NCBI GenBank assembly: GCA_003133285.1
Contig: PKWR01000150.1
Span: 1 to 5,554 of the forward strand
Origin: Coriobacteriia bacterium
GTDB taxonomy: Bacteria > Actinomycetota > Coriobacteriia > Anaerosomatales > PALSA-660
Length of the DNA stretch: 5,554 nt
Reading direction: 5' to 3'
The translations under genes and the position numbers were made by a program. Below, in pieces: positions 1-5,288 of this stretch. Each line of letters opens with the position of its first letter. Position 1 is the first letter of the stretch. The notes beneath the pieces were generated by a model that saw only the letters and a program-made list of their open reading frames with translations, made no database searches and was not told the origin of the DNA.

Positions 1-2
1 GC

Positions 3-398
3 CTGACCTACCTGTTCATCGCGCACGGTCTGAACGTGGTCAAGCACATCAGCGACCGGGTGGGCGTGATGTACCTGGGCCGTCTCGTGGAGGTCGCGCC
101 GAAGCGGGAGCTGTACGGCAACCCGCTGCATCCGTACACGAAGGCGCTGCTGTCGGCGATACCCGTGACGAACCCGGCGCTGCGCAAGGAGCGGATCCTG
201 CTCGAAGGGGACGTCTCCAGTCCCATCGATCCGCCGCCGGGGTGCCGCTTCGCCAGCCGCTGCTACGCCAAGGTCGGGTGTACGTCGTGCGCCTGCGAGA
301 CGGCGATGCCGGAGCTGGTCGAGGTCTCGCCCGACCACTTCGTGTCGTGCTACCTGTTCGGTCGCCAAGACAAGGATCCACGCGTCGCGCCCAGCTGA
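3..398 (+). CDS. Oligopeptide/dipeptide ABC transporter ATP-binding protein, C-terminal fragment (5' end outside window)
   Basis: This is the last 131 codons of a peptide-importer ATPase of the OppD/OppF/DppD/DppF group, which powers uptake of peptides through a two-permease channel at the inner face of the membrane. The visible part begins just before the H-loop (FIAHGLNVV, switch His at bases 24-26). It continues through ISDRVGVMYLGRLVE, typical of the end of the nucleotide-binding domain, and then the oligo_HPY extension (NPLHPYTKALLSAIP), which is diagnostic for Opp/Dpp ATPases. The Walker A, signature and Walker B motifs lie upstream of the window. The tail has the family's GCRFxxRC pattern with six Cys codons (243, 261, 279, 288, 294, 348). 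The residue after the switch His is Gly rather than the more usual Asp. The stop is TGA at 396-398, followed 7 nt later by a hairpin, so this is probably the last gene of its operon. Whether it is the D or F subunit, and the substrate, cannot be told. Confidence 0.93.
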   Translation: MTYLFIAHGLNVVKHISDRVGVMYLGRLVEVAPKRELYGNPLHPYTKALLSAIPVTNPALRKERILLEGDVSSPIDPPPGCRFASRCYAKVGCTSCACETAMPELVEVSPDHFVSCYLFGRQDKDPRVAPS

Positions 399-405
399 GG
401 CACCG

Positions 406-443
406 GTCCGAGGCAGGGCCGGGGGGCAGGCCCCGCCTCGGAC
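406..443 (+). terminator. GC-rich hairpin after the peptide-transporter ATPase
   Basis: Bases 406-414 (GTCCGAGGC) pair perfectly with 435-443. After one A/C mismatch, 416-420 (GGGCC) pair with 429-433, leaving an 8-nt G-rich loop. The structure begins 7 nt after the stop codon at 398. There is no T-tract, as is common for terminator-like hairpins in high-GC actinobacteria. Its role as a terminator is inferred from structure and position. Confidence 0.65.
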
Positions 444-459
444 GCCAGGGAATCCGGAT

Positions 460-492
460 CGCGGCCCTTCCTGTGAGCGGGGGAGGGCCGCG
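460..492 (+). terminator. Second hairpin downstream of the ATPase (GGCCCTTCC family)
   Basis: Bases 460-471 pair with 481-492 (12 pairs, one of them a G-U wobble at 469/483), around a loop at 472-480. There is no T-tract. The arms share the core GGCCCTTCC / GGGAGGGCC with the hairpins after the GGDEF gene and after the PLP-enzyme gene. It lies 17 nt after the first hairpin, so the two could act as tandem terminators insulating the transporter operon from the glycosyltransferase unit. Confidence 0.6.
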
Positions 493-516
493 GTGCCATG
501 GCGGGGCGAAAACGCT

Positions 517-546
517 CTCTACCATTCCTTGGATTTCCTCTATCAT
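517..546 (+). promoter_or_regulatory. Possible promoter region of the glycosyltransferase-GGDEF operon
   Basis: Between the hairpins and the GTG start lies the only locally AT-richer stretch (about 509-546). TATCAT at 541-546 is a fair -10 hexamer. It would give a start point near 553 and a leader of about 45 nt. No good -35 is visible at the standard spacing. CTCTACCAT (517-525) and CTCTATCAT (538-546) form an imperfect direct repeat (8 of 9 bases) offset by 21 bp, about two helical turns. They could be an activator site, or two alternative -10 elements. The call rests on position and weak matches only. Confidence 0.3.
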
Positions 547-584
547 GCGAGGTCAGCGACCGAGCGCCCGTTCAGCACTGACTC

Positions 585-594
585 GGGAGGAGGG
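585..594 (+). promoter_or_regulatory. Ribosome binding site deciding the GTG start of the glycosyltransferase
   Basis: The purine run GGGAGGAGGG lies directly before GTG 597; its GGAGG core (586-590) has 6-nt spacing. An in-frame TGA at 579-581 leaves no earlier start possible, and the next in-frame ATG falls inside the first membrane helix. GTG 597 is therefore well supported. Confidence 0.85.
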
Positions 595-596
595 CC

Positions 597-2099
597 GTGG
601 AGCCCGAACAGGAACGCCACCCAGTCGAGATCCCCAAGAGCAACCCTCCTCGCGGCGAGGGCCGTCGCGAGATCGAGCGTCTGAGGGTCGATCGCGTGGG
701 CCTCGGCCAGCTCGTGGTCATGCTCGTCGCGGGGATGGTCATCTCCGTCGCGGCGATCAGCGTCGCGGTGGTCCGGTCGTTCGCTCTGGGTGCGAATCCG
801 TCGCCGATCCTGCCTGTGCACATCGGGCCGTGGACGACGTACGTGTCCGAGCAGATGCCCATGACTGCGCTGGTGATCGTCGCGCTGGCCGGGATGGCCG
901 GCGTGGCGGCGGCGGCCGTCAGCCTGGAAGTCGGGACGACGCTTCTGCTCTCCCTGAACCCCCGTCGCAGGAACCTCGCGGCATATCGCCGGGTCCGCGG
1001 CGAGTCGGGGGTGCACGCGGGGCCCGTGCGCGTCACGGTCGTGATACCGGCGCACAACGAGGAAGACACCCTGCCCGCCACGCTCGAGGGACTGGCGAAC
1101 CAGACGCGCCGTCCCGACCGGACGATCGTCGTCGCCGACAACTCCACGGACAGGACCGTCGAGATCGCACGCGAGCACGGCGTCGAGGTCTTCGAGACCG
1201 TCAGCAACTGGAAGAAGAAGGCCGGCGCGCTCAACCAGGCGCTCAGTGTGATCCTGAACGACAAGGGAGCGTCCGACGCGATCCTGCTCATGGACGCGGA
1301 CACCGTGCTGTCGCCCCGGTTCATCGAAGTGGCGGCGTGCAGTCTGGACGAGGATCCGGAGCTCGCGGCGGTCGGCGCGCGATTCAGGGGCGCCGAGGGG
1401 CACGGGATGATCGGACAGTTCCAGCGCAACGAGTTCCTTCGCTACTCCGCGCAGATCAGCGCGCGTCGGGGACGGGTGTTCGTCCTCACCGGCACCGCCA
1501 CGATGTTCCGCGCCGACGCCCTGCTGGACATCGCCGCGGCCCGGTGCGTCTACATCCCCGGACAGAGCGGTCAGGTCTACGACACGGCCGCTCTCACGGA
1601 GGACAACGAGATCACGCTCGCGCTCAAGTCCCTGGGAGGCGAGATGATCTCACCGGACGACTGCGGGGATGTCACCGAGATCATGCCGACCTGGCGTGCG
1701 CTGTGGGTGCAGCGTCAGAGGTGGCAGCGCGGAGCGCTGGAGAACCTGAGCCAGTACGGCGTCACCGCGAGCACGGTCCGCTACTGGGGGCAGCAATTCG
1801 GGATCGGCTACGGGGTCGTCGCGCTGAACTCCTCGATCGCCTTCATGATCATCACGGCGCTCTCGGTCGACGCGTGGATCTGGTTCCCGTTCTGGATGGC
1901 CGTGACCGCGATGTTCATCATCGAGCGGACCGTCACCGTCTGGCACGGCGGCTGGAGCGCCCGGCTGCTGTCGGTCGTGCTCATCCCTGAGATCTGCTTC
2001 GCCGTGTTCCTTCAAGCGGTGTTCGTGAAGTGCCTGTTCGACATCACGCTGCAACGCACCGCCACATGGGGTCACGCCGGAGAGGTCTCGAAGCCATGA
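597..2099 (+). CDS. Membrane-bound family 2 (processive-type) glycosyltransferase, likely exopolysaccharide synthase
   Basis: This 500-residue protein probably polymerises a nucleotide-sugar on the cytoplasmic face and feeds the chain across the membrane, as in BcsA/PgaC/hyaluronan-synthase-type enzymes. After a charged N-terminus come two predicted helices (about 36-59 and 89-110), then a cytosolic GT-A domain. That domain has VTVVIPAHNEE (146-156), DNSTDRT (181-187, UDP-contacting Asp181), WKKKAGALNQA (from 205), DAD (233-235, metal), TGTATMFR (298-305), TED (334-336, catalytic base Asp336) and QRQRW (372-376, the Q(Q/R)xRW motif of processive enzymes). Two to four hydrophobic segments follow (about 400-480). 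All expected catalytic residues are present. There is no C-terminal PilZ domain, so any c-di-GMP control must come from a partner. Its stop overlaps the start of the GGDEF gene (ATGA), indicating translational coupling. The sugar specificity cannot be told. No wall-polymer, flippase, hydrolase or secretion gene accompanies it in the window. Confidence 0.92.
   Translation: MEPEQERHPVEIPKSNPPRGEGRREIERLRVDRVGLGQLVVMLVAGMVISVAAISVAVVRSFALGANPSPILPVHIGPWTTYVSEQMPMTALVIVALAGMAGVAAAAVSLEVGTTLLLSLNPRRRNLAAYRRVRGESGVHAGPVRVTVVIPAHNEEDTLPATLEGLANQTRRPDRTIVVADNSTDRTVEIAREHGVEVFETVSNWKKKAGALNQALSVILNDKGASDAILLMDADTVLSPRFIEVAACSLDEDPELAAVGARFRGAEGHGMIGQFQRNEFLRYSAQISARRGRVFVLTGTATMFRADALLDIAAARCVYIPGQSGQVYDTAALTEDNEITLALKSLGGEMISPDDCGDVTEIMPTWRALWVQRQRWQRGALENLSQYGVTASTVRYWGQQFGIGYGVVALNSSIAFMIITALSVDAWIWFPFWMAVTAMFIIERTVTVWHGGWSARLLSVVLIPEICFAVFLQAVFVKCLFDITLQRTATWGHAGEVSKP
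2079..2085 (+). promoter_or_regulatory. Ribosome binding site of the GGDEF gene, inside the glycosyltransferase 3' end
   Basis: GGAGAGG lies 10 nt before ATG 2096. That ATG overlaps the glycosyltransferase TGA (2097-2099) as ATGA. This supports ATG 2096 over the earlier in-frame start at 2030, which would give a basic, non-membrane N-terminal extension and a 70-base overlap. Confidence 0.75.
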
Positions 2100-3307
2100 C
2101 ATATATCGTCGCCAGCATTCTGCTCCCTCACAGCACGCTCACCTCGCCGTGGTTCACCGTCTTCGCGGCATTCGTGGGCGTGAACACGATCATCTACATG
2201 GGCCTCACCGTATCGAAGCTCATCCCTTGGCCTCGACAGATGCATCCGCAGCGGGTTCGTGCGCTCCTGGGAGTCGGGACCCCGGGCGACGCCGCGGAAC
2301 CCATCGTCGCTCGTGTGAGCAGAGAGACGCCCGCGGAGTCCGGTATCCACGACATCGCGGGCGCTTTCGGCTGGCTCGGTGGCGTCGCTCTGCTGTTGAG
2401 TTCCGTGTTCGCCTTCCTGGGCCGCGGTAACCTCTCGGACTTCCTGGCCATGGGCATCGGCCTGGTCTTCCTGACCATCGCCCAGGTGATCTCACGGACG
2501 AAGATGTCGGTCCGCGGGGCGACGTGGCTGTGGTCGCTGAGCGTGTCCGCGCTCGCCGTGGCCATCGCTCTGGACGCTTCTCAAGGAGGTCTCGAGCGCC
2601 TCGGCTACCTTCTCGTGCTCACGGTCGTCGTCGGGGCCGTAGCCTTCACGTGGCCGTCGTTCATCTTCGCCACGGTCTTCCTGCTCGCCTCGTACATCGG
2701 TCTCGGAGCCAGGATGACGGACGTGTTCGACCCGGCGTGGATCGCTCCCGTCGTAGCGGCAGCGATCGCGGGCACGCTCCTGCTGGTCGTCCGCCGGCGG
2801 TCGCTGAACATCCTCAAGGACGTCGACCGGCTCGAGAACCAGCTCGGCAGCACCGACATCCTCACCGGGGCCCTCACGCGACAGGGCCTGATCACGCTCG
2901 GTCCCTCCGTGCGGCGGGCGGCCCAGAGAACGAGCCAGTCGATGTTCGTGATGATCGTCGACATCGACGACCTGGCATCGGCGAACCGGAACTACGGAAT
3001 GGGCTACGGAGACGACCTGTTGCGCACCGTCGCCGAGGCGATCCGAACGGCGGCCCGAGACGCCGACCTCCTCGGCCGCTGGTCGGGCGACGAGTTCGCT
3101 CTGATAGGTATGGGTGCGGAAGACAGCGTCAAGGCCCTCTCGGAGCGCATACCGCGCATTATCGGCGAATCCCCGGTCACCCTCGGCAAGGCGCCTCTGT
3201 GTGTGAGCATCGGCACTGCCATCGGAACATCCGAGGACTTCGTCGAGGTCCTCGTGGAGCAGGCGCTCGACGACCTGGCGGGTGCCGATGAGGCGGAGGC
3301 GGCGTAG
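2096..3307 (+). CDS. Seven-helix membrane protein with C-terminal divergent GGDEF (diguanylate cyclase-like) domain
   Basis: The protein has 403 residues from ATG 2096. Hydrophobic segments lie at about 18-40, 88-108, 115-133, 142-160, 169-185, 188-204 and 214-232. A cytosolic loop (about 45-85) separates the first two. Residues 233-250 (RRRSLNILKDVDRLENQ) look like a short linker helix. The GGDEF domain starts at about 253 (TDILTGALTRQGL). It shows DIDD (289-292, metal-binding Asp), Asn297, GD (305-306), RDAD (321-324, matching the RxxD inhibitory c-di-GMP site), SGDEF (330-334) and VSIGTAIG (370-377). GGDEF enzymes condense two GTP into c-di-GMP. Here the signature starts with Ser, which some active cyclases tolerate. 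The usual INDxxGH stretch is degenerate (ANRNYGM). The end (EQALDDLAGADEAEAA) lacks the Lys and Arg of the ALYxAKxxGRN segment that contact GTP phosphates. It may be a weak cyclase or a c-di-GMP receptor. I do not recognise the membrane domain as a named MASE/MHYT type. Translational coupling suggests that it controls the glycosyltransferase. Confidence 0.9.
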   Translation: MTYIVASILLPHSTLTSPWFTVFAAFVGVNTIIYMGLTVSKLIPWPRQMHPQRVRALLGVGTPGDAAEPIVARVSRETPAESGIHDIAGAFGWLGGVALLLSSVFAFLGRGNLSDFLAMGIGLVFLTIAQVISRTKMSVRGATWLWSLSVSALAVAIALDASQGGLERLGYLLVLTVVVGAVAFTWPSFIFATVFLLASYIGLGARMTDVFDPAWIAPVVAAAIAGTLLLVVRRRSLNILKDVDRLENQLGSTDILTGALTRQGLITLGPSVRRAAQRTSQSMFVMIVDIDDLASANRNYGMGYGDDLLRTVAEAIRTAARDADLLGRWSGDEFALIGMGAEDSVKALSERIPRIIGESPVTLGKAPLCVSIGTAIGTSEDFVEVLVEQALDDLAGADEAEAA

Positions 3308-3335
3308 CCCCTCTCCCGGACACCGGCGTCCGTCT

Positions 3336-3366
3336 GCGGCCCTTCCCGAACACGGGGGAGGGCCGC
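3336..3366 (+). terminator. Hairpin closing the glycosyltransferase-GGDEF operon (GGCCCTTCC family)
   Basis: Bases 3336-3347 (GCGGCCCTTCCC) pair with 3355-3366 in a 12-pair stem with a single G-U wobble (3344/3358) and a 7-nt loop. It starts 28 nt after the TAG at 3305-3307. There is no T-tract. Placement directly behind the last gene of the unit supports a terminator or 3'-end stabiliser. Confidence 0.7.
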
Positions 3367-3566
3367 GCCGCGTCTCGCCCACTGGCACGCGGCGCGCTCT
3401 ACGACGGTGAGCCCTGGACGGAGTAGTGTGGAGCGAGCACTACCGACTGACATCGCGCTGTCGGAGGCGAGCCGCTGCTTCGGGCAGGCGGCGTCACCGA
3501 TGCGCGAGACCCGGGAGCCCGTGGGCCCGAGCGAGGGCCCGGCTCGTGACAAAGGAGAGCACACAG
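3367..3566 (+). promoter_or_regulatory. Leader/promoter region of the PLP-enzyme gene
   Basis: This gap of about 200 bases contains no convincing gene. TAGTGT at 3424-3429 could be a -10 element, without a clear -35; it would give a leader of roughly 130 nt. Near its 3' end, 3523-3528 (GGGCCC) can pair with 3535-3540 around GAGCGA, extended by 3515-3519 (GAGCC) with 3541-3545 (GGCTC) across a three-base bulge. This hairpin ends 6 nt before the Shine-Dalgarno. I could not match the leader to a known riboswitch class by eye. An open frame at 3407-3592 crosses the gene start, but has no Shine-Dalgarno and looks like chance. Confidence 0.35.
3551..3558 (+). promoter_or_regulatory. Ribosome binding site deciding the start of the PLP-enzyme gene
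   Basis: AAAGGAGA lies 8 nt before ATG 3567 and is the strongest Shine-Dalgarno in the window. The frame is open upstream to a GTG at 3426, but that would add 47 Arg-rich residues of no family character. ATG 3567 is therefore the start. Confidence 0.88.
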
Positions 3567-5003
3567 ATGACAGTAGATACCTCGCGCTATGACGCCGCAC
3601 TCGACGCGTTCCTGTCGGACTCGAGCGCGTATCGCGCCACGGCTGCAATCGATGAGTTGCGCGCCACCGACTACTCCCGGCTGGACCGCGCCGGCCTGGT
3701 GTACATGGACTACACCGGCGCGGGCCTGTACGCGGAGTCGCAGGTCCGACGCCATCAGCAGATGCTTCTCGAAGGCGTCTTCGGGAACCCGCACTCGAAG
3801 AGCCCGACGTCGCTCACGAGTGCGGCGAACGTGGAGGCGGCCCGCCTCGCGGTACGCACGTTCTTCCGGGCGTCGCCCGAGGAGTACGAGGTCATCTTCA
3901 CGGCCGGTGCCAGCGCTGCGCTGAAGCTCGTGGGCGAGTCCTATCCGTTCGGTCCGGACTCCAGGTATCTGCTCACCTACGACAACCACAACTCCGTGAA
4001 CGGTATCCGGGAGTTCGCGCGCGCGGCCGGCGCGAGAGTGACGTACCTCCCTGTCGATGCGGCCGAACTGCGCATGGATCCTGACATGGTGCGAGCGGAG
4101 CTCGCGAAGCCGCTCGCGGACAACAACCTGTTCGCATATCCGGCGCAATCGAACTTCTCGGGAGTCCTGCACCCCCTCGAGTGGATCGACGAGGCGCACG
4201 AGCAGGGATGGGACGTGGTCCTCGACGCGGCAGCGTTCACGCCCACGAACCGCCTCGATCTGTCGGTGGTCAAGCCCGACTTCGTTCCGCTGTCGTTCTA
4301 CAAGATGTTCGGTTACCCCACCGGGATGGGCGCGCTCGTCGTGCGTCGGACCGCACTCTCCAAACTCGTCCGCCCGTGGTTCGCCGGCGGAACGATCACC
4401 CTCGCGTCCGTCCAGGGCGAGGGGTGGCACCACCTCGCGCCCGGCGCGACCGGGTTCGAGGACGGAACGGCGGACTTCCTGGGCATGCCTGCGGTCTCCA
4501 TCGGCATCGCACACTTGGAGAGCGTCGGCGTCGACGTCATCCACCAGCGTGTCAGCGTGCTCGCCGGCTGGCTGCTCGATCACATGAATGCGTTGGTGCA
4601 CTCCAACGGGGCACCGATGGTCCGCATCTTCGGCCCACGGGACATGACAGCGCGCGCGGCGACCATAGCCTTCCACCTGCTGGATCCGACGGGCGAGGCC
4701 TACGACGTCCACCAGATGGAGGCGCTCGCGGGGAAGCAAAGTATCTCGCTGCGCACCGGGTGCTTCTGCAACCCCGGCGATGGGGAAGTCGCCTACCGGA
4801 TCACCGCGGCTGACATGGCTGCCGCCTTCGCGGAGCGGCCCGCGGCCACGTTCCAAGAGTGCCAAGACCTCGTTCGCACCGCGACGGGCAAGATGCCCAA
4901 TACGATCCGGGTGTCGCTCGGGCTCGCGTCGAACTTCGCCGACGTCTACCGGTTCATCGAGTTCGCCGAAGGATTCAGGGACGTCGTCCGCGGCGTCCTC
5001 TGA
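3567..5003 (+). CDS. Class V aminotransferase-fold PLP enzyme, molybdenum cofactor sulfurase-like (cysteine desulfurase domain only)
   Basis: The protein has 478 residues. Its motifs match the N-terminal desulfurase domain of Moco sulfurases (eukaryotic MOCOS/ABA3 type): VYMDYTGAGLY (45-55), GNPHSKSPTS (73-82), FTAGASAALKLVGE (111-124), DNHNSVNG (139-146), PAQSNFSG (192-199), LDAAAFTPTN (219-228), and SFYKMFGYPTG (243-253) with Lys246 as the PLP Schiff-base lysine. FEDGTADFL (297-305) and LRTGCFCNPG (395-404) follow, with Cys399 and Cys401 in the loop that carries the catalytic persulfide Cys. Such enzymes take sulfur from L-cysteine as a protein persulfide, releasing alanine. In MOCOS/ABA3 a fused MOSC domain passes it to the molybdenum cofactor. 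Here there is no MOSC domain, and the loop reads GDGE where the eukaryotic enzymes have a further Cys (GAC). The acceptor is thus unknown; another class V reaction such as C-S or C-N lyase is possible. No Mo-enzyme gene is visible nearby. The gene appears monocistronic, with its own leader and a strong terminator-like hairpin. Confidence 0.9.
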   Translation: MTVDTSRYDAALDAFLSDSSAYRATAAIDELRATDYSRLDRAGLVYMDYTGAGLYAESQVRRHQQMLLEGVFGNPHSKSPTSLTSAANVEAARLAVRTFFRASPEEYEVIFTAGASAALKLVGESYPFGPDSRYLLTYDNHNSVNGIREFARAAGARVTYLPVDAAELRMDPDMVRAELAKPLADNNLFAYPAQSNFSGVLHPLEWIDEAHEQGWDVVLDAAAFTPTNRLDLSVVKPDFVPLSFYKMFGYPTGMGALVVRRTALSKLVRPWFAGGTITLASVQGEGWHHLAPGATGFEDGTADFLGMPAVSIGIAHLESVGVDVIHQRVSVLAGWLLDHMNALVHSNGAPMVRIFGPRDMTARAATIAFHLLDPTGEAYDVHQMEALAGKQSISLRTGCFCNPGDGEVAYRITAADMAAAFAERPAATFQECQDLVRTATGKMPNTIRVSLGLASNFADVYRFIEFAEGFRDVVRGVL

Positions 5004-5025
5004 CCTCGGACACCACTGCGCACGG

Positions 5026-5061
5026 ACCGTGGCCCTTCCCGGAGACGGGGAGGGCCACGGT
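5026..5061 (+). terminator. Strong 15-bp hairpin after the PLP-enzyme gene (GGCCCTTCC family)
   Basis: Bases 5026-5040 (ACCGTGGCCCTTCCC) pair with 5047-5061 along 15 continuous pairs, one of them a G-U wobble (5037/5050), around a 6-nt loop GGAGAC. It starts 22 nt after the TGA at 5001-5003. There is no T-tract. It is the longest and most regular hairpin in the window. Confidence 0.78.
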
Positions 5062-5288
5062 CGCGTAGGGCGGCTCTCGACCGGCGGCGGCCGTCGCGAT
5101 GCTACCGCTCGCCACGGGTCGAGACACGTGTGGACGGCAGCACCGCCTTGGAGCAGACTTGACCCGTGCCGCGGGGGCCGACACGCCCGCTTGCTGCTGT
5201 GTGCCACGGCCCGACACTCGCCGTCCGGATGTGGTCGCATCGAGACCGGAGAGCGCCCAGTCCTGGGCCCCTGAACGATAGGCAAAGC
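5062..5288 (+). other. Intergenic region upstream of the membrane-transporter gene
   Basis: These 227 bases lie between the terminator hairpin and ATG 5289. Open frames crossing it on both strands are long only because of GC bias; none has a ribosome site or recognisable protein character. It holds an 8-bp palindrome ACACGTGT (5124-5131) and an isolated TTGACC (5159-5164) without a matching -10 at normal spacing. The promoter of the downstream gene should be here, but I cannot place it. Confidence 0.4.

Noticed and set aside
242..1990. Long + strand open frame (582 codons) in another frame across the ATPase end and the glycosyltransferase
   Set aside because: It is Arg/Gly/Pro-rich, has no motifs, and runs through two hairpins and the well-supported GT2 gene; it is a shadow of GC-biased coding.
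2030..2095. Upstream in-frame start for the GGDEF gene
   Set aside because: It would add 22 basic residues within the glycosyltransferase 3' end; ATG 2096 has a Shine-Dalgarno and the ATGA overlap.
3426..3566. Upstream GTG start for the PLP-enzyme gene
   Set aside because: The extension is Arg-rich and unlike the family, and the strong AAAGGAGA site fits ATG 3567.
3407..3592. Small + strand open frame before and across the start of the PLP-enzyme gene, considered as a leader peptide
   Set aside because: It has no Shine-Dalgarno before GTG 3407, only one Cys and no run of regulatory codons; its end inside the next gene looks accidental.
5159..5187. TTGACC at 5159-5164 as the -35 of a promoter for the transporter gene
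   Set aside because: No -10-like hexamer follows at 16-19 bp; the region there is very GC-rich.
3399..5285. Long - strand open frame (628 codons) opposite the PLP-enzyme gene
   Set aside because: It is antisense to a gene with clear family motifs, has shadow-type composition (Arg/Val/Glu-rich) and crosses the terminator hairpin at 5026-5061.
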